Positions 45,101-56,177 of a stretch of DNA of 64,000 nt are shown here, one piece after another. Source of the DNA: Phytophthora hibernalis (taxonomy: Eukaryota > Oomycota > Peronosporomycetes > Peronosporales > Peronosporaceae); assembly GCA_012656075.1 (NCBI GenBank), contig JAAKBF010000403.1:434001-498000 (forward strand). The letters are read 5' to 3'. Both the position numbers and the translations under genes were made by a program. The notes under the pieces are model-generated. The model was given only the letters and a program-made list of their open reading frames with translations. It did not search any database and was not told the DNA's origin. Position 1 is the stretch's first letter. Every line of letters begins with the position of its first letter.

Positions 45101-48100
45101 CTCAGTGAACAGCTCACGACAATCGACCAACAACTCACTACTCATGCAGCAAAGCTCGTTGAACAAAAGGAAGACGCGGACCGAATCCGAATTATCATGC
45201 AGCGCTTTCAAACAGCAGCCGATGAACAGATTCAAGTCACAAATGAAGCTCAAGAAGTGGCGCAGCGCGAGTTACAGGAACCCATGGCGTGTCTGGAGGA
45301 AGCTAATCGCGCACTTCTACTTGTGGACAGACGGCATATCGTGGAGATCAAGTCGTTCGTCAGTCCTCCACCATTAGTTCATTTGGTGTTGGGAGCAGTG
45401 TGTGTGTTGTTTCAGCTTGAGCCGTCATGGGAGAGTGCTCGACGCTTGTTGCTAGGAGATGCCAATGTAGTGCAGACTCTGCTTCAATTCAACAAGGACG
45501 CAGTGGCTGCTACAACCTTAGCAAAGCTGGAAACCGAGTATCTTCGAGACGAGCGATTTTGTCGTGAAGAAGTCGAGCGACAAAGCGTTGCTGCTGCGTC
45601 CATGGTCGGTTGGGTGCGTGCAATTTACCAGTACGCGTCGGCGCGGCATCAAGTGCAGCCCACACTCGATAAACTCGAGAAAGCTCAGAGTCGTCTGAAC
45701 CTCATCATGAAGGAATTCCAAGTAAGCAAACAGCGCGTTGTCGAAGCGGACGAAGCCTGGCAAGCTACACAGGTAGCAATCGATGTTGCAACAACTCGAA
45801 AAGATGCTTTGACCGGTGAGATCACTTCGTTGGGTGCCCGGTGTGATAGTGGAGGACTTGCAATGGAAGCACTACAGGAAGACCGACAGCGTCAACAAGA
45901 AGCAGCAAGTGCCAGCTCAATGCGACGAGGGTTCTCGCTCACGTCCTGGAACGCTCTCCTTTCAGCTGGAGCATTGGCGTACGCGTGTGAACTCAATCTT
46001 TCTTCACGTCGCCACCAAGTTTTCCAAGTGTGGGAGCTGCCTACTGCAGCTATGGAGGTTTGACACCTGGTTGTCCGCCGACTTCAACGTGCTGTGCATT
46101 CGTGCCTTCCATTGCTGTGGTCCTGAAGGATTCGGTGCTATCGGACGAGACTACCAGAAATGTACAGGTTGATCGTGAGCTCGATTCACCGTTGACTGCC
46201 TTGTTCACTGGAGATTATCCTGAAAATGGCAACGCAGAAGAAGAGAACACCGTCAAGTTAGTCACCGCGCTGGCTGGTGTGTGTTTCTCACGACGCAGAC
46301 TTTGGGACGCTTCGCTACTGTCTTTAGTAGCAGCAACGCCAGTTTTTCCTGTGGTGATGATCACTCGCTACTCCTCAGAACTTGAAGAATTGTTGGTGAC
46401 TTGTGCTCGTCGTGTTTGGCACTGGAATCAACTGCACATGGTACACGCCAGATCTCGTGACTTTGACGACGAGTTCCGCTTGGCTGCTCGCTTAGGTCAC
46501 CAATTGCTGGTACTTGACGTGGAGCCTCTTGATTTAGAGCCTCAATACGATTCGGAGCATGGTATCTGCTTGTATGCTGCGTTAGCTTGGACAACCACCC
46601 GCGTTAATGGCGCGGAGAACCTTTAGTGCCTCGCAAAACCCACGAAGTTGACGAAGATGATCTTTTGAACGCCGAGTCCGCTACAGATTCCATTCCACTG
46701 CACTCGAACTTCCGTTTGATCCTGACGTCTCACGCATCGCGGATATCGTTTGGTGAAGCGTTAGATATGATCCCCACGCTGGATGCACAGCTACACTCGA
46801 GCGATGTGGGGGACGTCATGCTTGACAAGATGTGGAGCAGCTCAACTCTGAAAACTGCTGAAAGTGCAGACTACGTCGAACAAACAGGAGGAGTCAAGTT
46901 GAGAAAGGCGCTGCGTGAACATGGCCAACTTGCTCAGCAGTTTGACGCTTTACACGCTCAATTGACAAAGCTACTTGAAGCTGCAGCAGTGACCAGCCAG
47001 TTTCCACTTTCGCAGACGCACGCTCTTCGTGATCGGGTTGCTGCGATTCAAGAAGCACGACAAGTTCTCCGAGATAAACGTCGCGAGATCCTGGAACAGC
47101 TTCAACTCGTAAAGCGTCAGTGTACACCGCTCGCACGCACCGGGGCAGCTGTTTTCAACGCGTTCAACCTCACTGTTGACAATTCTGGACCAAACGCTTC
47201 GCCACCATTGACTCTGCAGGTCTTTCTCCCAATGCTGCTTGATTCTGAGATTCCATCGTCCACGCCACTCAATGCAGCCCCTGGTGGATCTTCGGCGCCA
47301 TCTACACCGCTATTGAAGGATACAAAGCGACATTCATCGTCCCATCGAACAAGTTTGTTCGCTCGAACTGCTACCAGCTTAATGTTACGTGCGTCATCGC
47401 GTGGACAAGTCACCTCGGTTGGCGTGCCACCAGAAGTGCTGAAAAATTGTTGATTCACGTTGCGCCTCTGGTGCCACCGGCGTCAGAAAGTGGAGAGTGG
47501 TATCGATTCCTCTTGCAGGTGGTTGTTGGTTTGGAAGAGATCCAGTCCAGCACGCAGAAAATGCTTCACAGACCAGTGCAGGAAGACGAAAGTTCCCAAA
47601 CACAGGTCAGTGAAGCGGAAACTAGTAATCCACGCTCCATTAATACGATTCTGCTGCAAGCCAAGCTGTGTAGTGGAAGCAACCGCGATGAAAGTTTGTC
47701 ATCGATAACAGCTGAAGCTTGTTCAACACTCGCAGTTGCAAATTCTCGGTCCGATTTACAACGGCGCGTTGTAAGCTTGATTTTCAACGGCTGCAAGACT
47801 GATAATACCTCTACCGATGCTGGAAGCATTGATAACATGGTCCGGTTAGCCCTGCCTGAGATTTCTTCGAGGAGTGATCGACTTCGTGTTGGTCTCGTTC
47901 TGTTTCCTGAACTGGTACATCACGTGTGCGATCGAGTGTTGGCTGGCTATGGCGTTCCTCTCAATTTCTACCAGCAATGTTCAGGTGTAGCGAATGTAGT
48001 CAACGTTCGTAATGACAATTACGAAACTGGGTTACAGGAGGGATTCTGGTTGCGTACGATGAGGTCGCTACCTGAGGAGACAGCGGTGTTGGTTCTAACA

Positions 48101-50898
48101 AAGCACGATTTTCACAGCTTTGCCTTTGCACGACGAGTCTTCTTTCATGGAATTGAGGGATCAACCGCGATTCAAATCCGCGTACTTCAGCAGCTTGGCG
48201 AGAGAGAATTTCGCGTTACTAAAGAAGACGAAGCACCGGTGACAGTACTAGCGAGGATCAACTCTGAGGTAAGCGTTCCGTTCGATCAACTTTACATTCT
48301 TCCGCGATGCGTCCATCCACCTGAAGAAAATCACCATGAAGAAGCTCGACAGCTTTTGCTTATGGCAGACGACTTCAAGCAAGTTGCGCAAATGGAAAAC
48401 ACTCAGCTAGAAGCTCTCGGAGTTGTACCGCTTGCCGTTGTCAGCATGAAAGGAGACGTTCCTGAGTATTGGGAAGCTCTGTTTCAGATTCTGAATCGTT
48501 CGTGTCAGCAAACTTCTTCCGCTGTTTTCCAACGCCACGGCAGTGTGAACCTGATCTTAAACAAACTAGTTAGGCGGTCGAGTGTTGTACCCGGTGAAAC
48601 TTCGGCAAATAGCAGCCTCTCGGTGGCATATTCTAGTACTGCAACCACTTCAGCTTCTCAACAAACAAGTGTGACACGCCGAACGTCACAGTCTATGGTG
48701 CGTCGACTTTCAGCAGTCGAGCTAGAGGCACCTGCATACCCCCGAATCGTAGCTGCAGTGGAGAATTTGCGTACACTTCCAGTTCACCTCCGTGGGAACG
48801 TCGTATGCCTACGAGATGAAAACGAAGAAGTACGTGCTTCTAGTGGTGATCAAACATCGCCATCCTTCTGCAAGTGCTTGCAGTCGACCATACTCCGGCT
48901 TACCCTGCATCCGTGTGTTCAAACGCTGTCTGCACTTACGAATCCGGACGAGGATGATACTGGAACTGCAAAAACACCACCAACAGATTTATGGCTGATA
49001 GTTACGGGGCTTGTGCTCTTCCACGCGGTGCTATCATTCCGTTCGCAAGTACTGAGGTCGACGTACGTTGGATCGATGCCTACAGGTGCCGTTTTTCATT
49101 ACAGCGATGACGTTTTCCTCACTGCGATTCATCAATGCTTGGCAGTATTGACGGAAAAGCAGCATCACAATAGCCAGCAACGGCGCCAACCTGCTAAAAA
49201 CTCGACTTTCAACGAGGTGTTCCAGCGGCGGATTTACCAGCAAGTAGTGCTGAGCTCGTATGTTCGCTTGGCTGTGGGCCAACAGGAGGTAGCATTCCTC
49301 AGAAGACTGTTCTCTGAGTGCCATCAGCTCGCCAATTGGGAAGATCCGACGCTCAAGGAGATTGGTATCAGCTCACGATCGCCTAGTATTCGAGGTTCTA
49401 GTCAGCAAATGACGATCCGAGACCAACTTCGAGGTGTGAGTGAAGCTGAGGGAATGTCTTCATCGACACGAGGTTCCATCACGTCTTTGATGAGAGGTCC
49501 GAGTTCCTTGACTGGGACAACTTCCTTGATGAGAGCTCCAAGCTCCTTAGCAGGGGCCAGATCATCCATCTCCGTGAACGCGACTACCTGCTTGCTGGGG
49601 TTTCTTGCTTTCCCGGGTGAAGGCTTGAAGCATACAGACTTGACAATGAGTCAATGGCTTGAGCTCCTGTGGGGTTATTCGGCCAGTATCGACCAGCAAA
49701 TGAGCGGTAAACTCCATGCACTGCTGATAGGGCACCAACAACCCGCTAGTAATCGCCGTGGGTCACTCGAAGACAGCTCCAAGGAAATCATGGTCACCGC
49801 GGGTGGTATTGGATTGACGGCATGTCTTCAGCCGCAATGGATGTGGGCTTTTGGGTGGCCACAAGAGAATCATGCTGTGTCTTTGGGTTCTGCTGCTGAT
49901 CTGGCTCGTACGATTCCATTGCGAGTCGCCATCGATGTTCTCCAAGCGATCCTGAACGAGGCCCTTCCTGCTCGTTTCGACTCGCAGAGCTGGGATAACA
50001 TGGAGAGAGCCGCAAATAACGAAGAACAACCTGAATGTGCTCAACCGGAGGTAGATCCAGCACAGTCAACCATGGTGACCGTCTACAATCAGCAGGTTGA
50101 AGCTTGCTCTCTCGCTCTTGACCTAATTCTGGCCAACTTGATAGAACTCGAGACACAGGAACACACTGTCCACGCAGAAATCACGTTCTGTGAGCAGCTA
50201 GAGGAAGAAGACGAGGACGATCAAGTCAACGAAGACGAAGAGAACGAAGAAGATGAAGGTAAACCCTTACACCTCGCAGATATTGAGGATGTTCACGTAC
50301 GGCAACAAGTCGTGACAATACTACGCAACGAAGTTCCACCAGGTTTCTTAGGTCGGCCTTTCTCAACAGCCACTCCATCCTGGTCGTTGCACGATCTGTT
50401 CCAGCACTTCCAAGACTGGTACAAATTCTTCACTCGCTCTCGTTCCAGCACTGAACCTCGTCACTACTACTTGCCCGGCATACTCGCCAGCCATCTCTCA
50501 GTCTCCCACCTCCTTGAAATGGTCAAGACAGAATTCTCCTCCAAAGTCTCAATTGAAACTTCTTCGACAAATTTCACTCTGCATCTCGAAAACAACCTGG
50601 AAACTCAAAAGACGCCAATTTTATCCCAGAAAACACGTTTGCCATCATCGATGGCGTCGTGCTGCTTGGCGCGTCCTGGAATGAAACAGCCAAATATTTG
50701 GACTGGAACGGTGATTTTCACCAACGAGTACAGATTATCTGTTCCCTATCCCGTCCCAACCATCCGCTGCAACAAGTGCCTCTGTTGGCTTCCAGCGATG
50801 GCTCATTACTGCTCGAATGTCCATTATCCGTCGATGTTAGTGCACTCAACCCGCTGGCGACGCTGTTTTTGGTTCCCGCAGACTCACATCTTCGGTAA
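33191..50898 (+). CDS. Divergent dynein heavy chain (DNHD1-like), ~5,600 residues, 15 exons
   Basis: Exons: 33191-33376, 33450-33578, 33642-34057, 34121-34242, 34309-34499, 34563-34785, 34849-36561, 36621-36869, 36938-37164, 37239-37487, 37553-38529, 38588-38758, 38822-39030, 39096-43784, 43844-50898; introns 58-74 nt, GT-AG. Tail: HWDYYTISRSGYTFH, FRYSKVFQGWRQLV. Linker: FPAFFKLSDLELATLLSKC, RGPVEQWLAALE. AAA1 has GPSESGKRT (39600) but no Walker B seen. AAA2 has GASGVGKT (40543) and VVFDDALDLRWLEVL. AAA3 (LLLGGDSTRQTT) and AAA4 (LENSNGAA) are degenerate. A coiled-coil stalk (45030-45880) brackets a good microtubule-binding domain (VEIKSFVSPPPLVHLVLGAV). AAA5 is at about 46690 (LHSNFRLILTSHASR); the C-terminal domain has VVLLGASWNETAKYLDWNGD. 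About 15 one-base losses break the frame. A motor-like axonemal or regulatory protein of zoospore flagella is inferred. Confidence 0.85.
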
Positions 50899-50929
50899 AA
50901 TCTGGACCTTATTCAAATAAATATTTGTG

Positions 50930-51060
50930 TTCCAAAACTGGACCCGACCGTATTGGTTTGGATTCTTTTCCATGTCCCGGGCGTTAAATAAATATTGGCT
51001 TGGGTATGCGCAGCGGCCTCTTCTCGGAGGCGCTGGGACTCTTGAGGAGGTCAGCGGGGC
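50930..51060 (-). pseudogene. Diverged fragment of the gene at 61877-62197
   Basis: Shares CCAAAACTGGACCCGA, GGATTCTTTTCC, GCGTTAAATA.A.ATTGG and GGCGCTGGGACTCTTGA with about 61888-62010. The coding sense is minus in both; this copy has an in-frame stop (after PIFI) and lacks the rest of the gene. It lies directly after the dynein stop codon. Confidence 0.65.
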
Positions 51061-51361
51061 CTTGGCTGTGAGATATTGATCTGCATTGTGGTGCAGTGTC
51101 ACTGCCGACAACATGCCTGAGCCCAAGATGCTGATGCTGACTTCAAGGCTGCTGCCTATCCTACGGACTATCCTCCGCATGCTGTCGCAAACACACGACG
51201 TCATCGCACTGGGTGCTCGACCGTGTGCCTATCAACTTGCTGAGAAGGGCAAGATATGTAGACTTTCCTCCATCGGGACTTCACTGCGAGGGAAAGTTGA
51301 CGTGATTATCTTGGAGGGTTAGACTCCATGGTGTTCCCCTTCCGAGTGCTAAGAGTTTTGG

Positions 51362-52500
51362 CTAGGTAGGATGTCTTGCTCGCGGCACTCCCAGGTTGAG
51401 GCTTTGATCATACAACTTGCCGCGGCTTGTATCAGTCCTAGGTCTGGTGTACAGAGTGAAGCACCAGATAGCCCACCGATCCAGTAGTCGAATGACCAGG
51501 TCATTCTTACCTGCTGCGAGTAATGCACAGGTCCCTCCTATGCGGAGTGAATGAATGGAGTATTCGGATCGTGGTAGACCCATGCCAGCAGCTGAGAGCT
51601 TGATGAGTTGCCCACTTGTGTCTTCTTGATAGTCCGGGTAGTCGAAACTGAAGTGAGGTACGGTCCCAGCCTCCGCCCTGTCAAGAACAATTTTTCTTGA
51701 ATGCTCAGGCATTGTCTGGCCGCTGTCACGGGACACACATATTCGTAGATTCAACCACCCGTGATTGTGACAGTTCGTCAATCCACACGGGAAATCCGAA
51801 GTCATTGGATAAGGGTTCCGAGGACTCGAAGCTCTTGCTGTAGCTGCCAAGTGGCCCGGCTGAGAGTGACGCCTGCTTGGGTTGCTTTTCGCTTGTCCTC
51901 CACGCACCGGCGTCTATTGAACTCTGTTGTATATTACAGTTGGCCCGGTGGATGTCGCACTTTGGAGTCTGCCCCATTCTTTGCCGAATCCTGTGCGTAG
52001 TGAAGTACAGTCTGCATCGAGCCTGTCTCAAAGCACACTGTCGCAGGGCATGCTGCCCTTGCGGAGACTTGCAATTCATTTTGTCAAACAGTTCTGGGAT
52101 CCACCGCTCGCAGTAGAGAACAATGTGGCACCATGTGCTCTCTGTTGATCGGCGCGGCCCCCAAGTGTATGTGGCGTTGGTCAAAGCTTGAGCAAGCTCG
52201 TTACCGTACCGGGTCTGACCACGCTGTTTGAGGAATCAACGCTTCGAACAGGTTAATGGGCATATCCGCGAATTCAGTCTAGCCTTCCACCACTGCAGAT
52301 CCTTTCGAAGTAACACTATCATCAGAACGCCTGAGATTGCGAGACTCCGACAACGGTTTTGAACCGCCGTCGAGCGCAGGAAAAAATGGTTTCGTGATCG
52401 GAATGAACACATGGCGAAGAACACCGTTCACGCTGTCAAGTCTCTACTTCTATATGAAACCCTAACCACAGCTCGATCGGCTAGGCGGCGTGTTGAACAG
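51362..52500 (-). pseudogene. Tyrosine recombinase remnant of a second YR retroelement
   Basis: On the minus strand the 181-codon frame 51362-51907 contains YSIHSLRIGGTCALLAAGKN followed by RLLDRWAIWCFTLYTR. These are the HxxR, W and Y of a DIRS-order/Crypton tyrosine recombinase. Upstream pieces (GAAPINREHMVPHCSLLRAV near 52120) are broken by stops. It is more decayed than the Ngaro copy, and no split repeats were recognised around it. Confidence 0.65.
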
Positions 52501-52596
52501 GGACAGGAGAGATGCTGCGGATGTGACAATGAAAGACGGTAAGCGTATCCGTGCGACAGGGGGATGGCTAGGCCGATCGCTGGACAACTGGACGAA

Positions 52597-53043
52597 TCAG
52601 GCGTGAGCAAAATGGGCCACATTGTGGAAATCGTGAAGGACAAGCGACCAGGTCGCCGCCTCATGAGCGCGTAGATCAGGAAGCATAAGCGTTGCTGTAG
52701 GCGAGAAACAAAGGAGACTCGTGCGGCTCTGAGCCAATGCGCACGTCGGCGGGCACGGCCAGCGTGTAGCTGACAAGGAGAGGTCGGCCTTGAGAAACAA
52801 GTGCATGATCCAATTGCAGAGCCCGTCGGCGGCGATATAGTACGCCCGGGGAATGACGTGAAGATAGAGGTGCGAGTCAACCGAGCCCAGGACCCGAATC
52901 GCACCGCGCAGCGAAGTCAAATGGGGTGTGCGGCACGCAAAAGGACACAACGTCTGGGAGATAACGACTCGAGGGTCACCGAAATCGTTCACCCTGGGAG
53001 ACGAAAAACAATTTAGGCACACGAGAAGTTCTTGAGCTTCCAT
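52597..53043 (-). pseudogene. RNase H-like retroelement fragment
   Basis: The minus frame ends with LYLHVIPRAYYIAADGLCNW, matching the N..AD.L.N helix at the end of retroelement RNase H, after RVNDFGDPRVVISQ (GDS-like). It could be the RNase H of the same element as the recombinase at 51362-52500, since RNase H precedes the recombinase in that order, or an independent LINE piece. Confidence 0.45.
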
Positions 53044-54190
53044 GATGCTGTTGGAGTGTGAATTCAGGAACGCGGTGGTCTGCCAGTGGATGAGCCGATA
53101 GTCACTGGACCAGACCCACCAAGCACAACCTCCAGTCCGCTCAACACCTGAGAGGTACGGCGGGATGACGCGTAAAGGCAGCGGCGAAATCCACGACGAT
53201 CATAGGCGCCTGATTTACGGGCCGCTGTTAATACGCTCTTTTCGACTGAGCCATTATCTGTTGAAGAGACCGCGGTGCCTGGTACCGAAACGGCAAATAA
53301 ACCAGCGTACGACGCCAATGGGCGAGCGTCCGTAATACCACCCGGTGGTGCTGTTGTGAACCTGGCACACATATCAGCGTATAGCGCCGATGATCATGCG
53401 GTAGCGATGCGCTGCGCGTCTGATATAACGTCCGGTGACGAAGGCGACCGAGATGTCCTGCAGAACAGTGTACGACGCCGACAGGTCTGTACTTGCGATG
53501 CTCTGTGCGTCCAAGGCAACATTCGGTAATGATGTCGCGGTGTCTGGAACCGGAGTATCCCAGCGACCAACAGCTGACGCCAATGGGACCGCTCCTGGAA
53601 GCTGCTTCACCGCAACGCTCGGCAAGATGGCGCTAGCGGCGTTAACCTGAAAACTCGATCTGATCGATGTTGTTGTGGCAGAAGCAGTAGCAAACGCGGG
53701 GGATACGAAACAGCTATTGTTGAGTTACGAGTGGGAAACCGGGTTGCTAAATGCGCTCCTCCCGAATGCCTTCACTCACGCTAAGGGTATGTCGCCATCA
53801 GTCCTGTGTGCATTTCCGTCGCCCATTTCATAACGTCAGAAAAGAGGCGACGGAACTCGTGTATCTCGGAAATGTACAGCCCTTTGCAGATTGAAACCTA
53901 ATGCACACTTATTATCCATTTACCATCGGGGTCTATGCCCAGTCCAGCTTGGGAATGATGGCGGGTCCGGCGGCAGACCCGACCCATGGCGGGTCCGGCG
54001 GCAGACCCGACCCATGGCGGACGAGTATCGCGACAAGGAACTTGGCCGCGCGAAGGAGAGTTCCTGGAACAGCGTGCCCCTTGGGACCCAGACGATACAC
54101 CGTGGAACACCGAATGCACGACTGCATAATTCACCACTCAAGTAACAAGACGCTGGTACACTGAAAAATTGGAGCGGAGAGAGATCAGAG
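53044..54190. other. Non-genic stretch with weak internal repeats
   Basis: No gene is supported. Around 53300-53600, + frames contain a recurring motif (PAYDANGRAS, SAYSADDHAVAMRCAS, TVYDADRSVLAMLCAS, PTADANGTAP) at 70-100 bp intervals, suggesting a decayed repeat protein. The 28-bp tandem at 53960 is listed separately. Confidence 0.4.
53960..54015. repeat. 28-bp unit in exact tandem (two copies)
   Basis: GGCGGGTCCGGCGGCAGACC plus CGACCCAT is repeated at 53960-53987 and 53988-54015, followed by a truncated GGCGGA. Confidence 0.85.
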
Positions 54191-54199
54191 CTCGAGCAC

Positions 54200-56090
54200 C
54201 GACCTCACGAAGGTCCACTACATGGAGAAGGTCATCAAACAATTCAGAGAAAATCGCTTGGTACAAGTTGCACATGGCATACAGAAGTTGATGTGGCGCA
54301 GTCGGTTGGAGCGACCTCACTGAGTCGCCACATACGGTGCGAAACACTGTTGCGAGTTGAAGGGATACCAGAATGACGCATCGTCTTGAGTCGTGTGGAG
54401 CATCTGGTGCAGCTGATCCGCTCGGTGAATTTGCATGGCGGGTTCATGTTCCTGGCCACTCCACTGGGAGCGCTCATGGATCACGGTCCAAACTTGATGG
54501 TATGCACCAAGTGCTTCGGAAGAAAGAAATAGTCGAAGGGTCGGCTGAAGAAGTCGACCGAGAACAATATCTTCGCCGTCACCAAATTGGGACGATACTG
54601 GGGGCGAAGGCGCTCGTAGCGAAGAATGAAACAGTTTCGATCGTGCAAGTACATGTTAGAAACCCGAAAGAACATAGCATTCGTACCTGAATCATAGTCC
54701 TGAAACCGTGGGCCGACGCGGGTGGCGTCGTGGACAGCCAATTCACTTGGAGAAGTTCAACACAGGTTGTTGCCGGCTGGTTGTTACCCCTCATCGACAT
54801 CCGATCGACCGAGTATTCGATGTACACCGAGCTAGTGTCCATGATTCGTTGTCGGTGTGTGGTCAGCTTCATATTCATGGCTTTGATCCAATGCGAGGCA
54901 TCGTTGCTCTGGATGCCTTGTTGGTACGTAGTGGGGAGTCGTTGGCGTCACGAATATTTGCCGTGTATACCAACACTGCTTCAACTAGTAGGCTGTCGTC
55001 GTCGACCCTCCGACGTTTTGGTGATGGTAACCAGAAGTGTTCATCGTTGTCTGGCCATCGTCACCGTTCGCCTTGGAGTCATCGTCATTCATCGGGCCAT
55101 CTACAAGAAAACATAAGGGTTCACGTACTCATTGTATACATCTTGGTTTTGGGTGGAAGACCATATTCCCAGTCGTAATCGGCCTCCCTAAACTCCGGTA
55201 GGTTGTCAGATCCTACACCGAGGTTTCCTGCGGTTGTACCTCTTGCATGTCCATGTCTTCTGTACGTTCTTCCTGTGACTCCATGGAATAATCTTCCACT
55301 GGTCGTTGGCTTTGCTCTGATTGTGGTCGGAGACCTCGGTACTTTAATATTTGTCGAGTCCTCGGTATATGTTTTGTCGTATATACTGCTCACCTCGCGA
55401 TCGTAAAGTCTCACCGGTCTGGACACTTTAACTTTGTTCGACTTTAAGTTAAACACTCGATATCCTTTAAGTCCTCGGCGTACCCGAGGAAGATGCACCT
55501 TAAGCTCTTGGGTTCCAATTTGGTGTGCTTCGACTTGTCAACATGACCGTACCGATCGATCCGAACACTCGTATGTGATCCGAACGAGGCTTCACCTCGT
55601 ATGTCAATTTATACGCAGTTCTGGTTGGATGAATGTTTTTGTCGATCGGTTGGCCAAATGTTCCACAATTCTTACTGTCTCTGCCCATCACGCTGTTGAA
55701 ACACCTTGTAGTGCAGCATGCTCCGAGCCTTTTCCATGATTGTACGGTTCATTCATTTTACCTCGCCATTATGCTGTGGGTTGTACGTGACTGTCTTTTG
55801 GTATGAAATACCGTTTAGCTGGCAGACCTTCTACATCGTCTTGTTTTAAACCTCAGTGCCATTGTATGAGCGTAGAGGATTGATGCGCCCCCATTGGTTT
55901 TCGTACAACTTCATGGGTGAATCAATCTTGACCTAGACCTCGCTCTTCTTGGTCAAGTAGTAGGCCACGGCGTACCGCAAGTAGTCGCCCACAGAAAGTC
56001 AGCAGATACCTCGCTCTGCCCTTTGACTACGTCTTCATTGGACCCATTATACCATTTCCAGCTGGCGACGAGTCCTCGTAAACGACTGTG
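54200..56090 (-). pseudogene. Copia retrotransposon remnant A: integrase and RT pieces
   Basis: Reading the minus strand from 56090: RYAVAYYLTKKSEV and ENQWGRINPLRSYNGTEV (integrase core with the D.N.G.E pattern), QKTVTYNPQHNGEVK, MNRTIMEKARSML, VKPRSDHIRVFGS and KGYRVFNLKSNKVKVSRPVR (integrase C-terminal linker, about 55470). Degraded RT pieces continue to about 54200. Many stops. No gag or protease precedes the integrase, so the element is 5'-truncated at about 56.1 kb. Confidence 0.7.
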
Positions 56091-56177
56091 AAAGCGGGGT
56101 TTATGGGCAAACATATCTGAAGTATTCCGAATAATGCAATAAGCTGTGTCCTCTACGAATTGACCCCAAGGGCAATA

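Noticed and set aside
39600..50898. Programmed frameshifting in the dynein gene
   Set aside because: There are about 15 breaks with no shared slippery site, and the same kind of break occurs in unrelated genes and TEs; missing bases are simpler.
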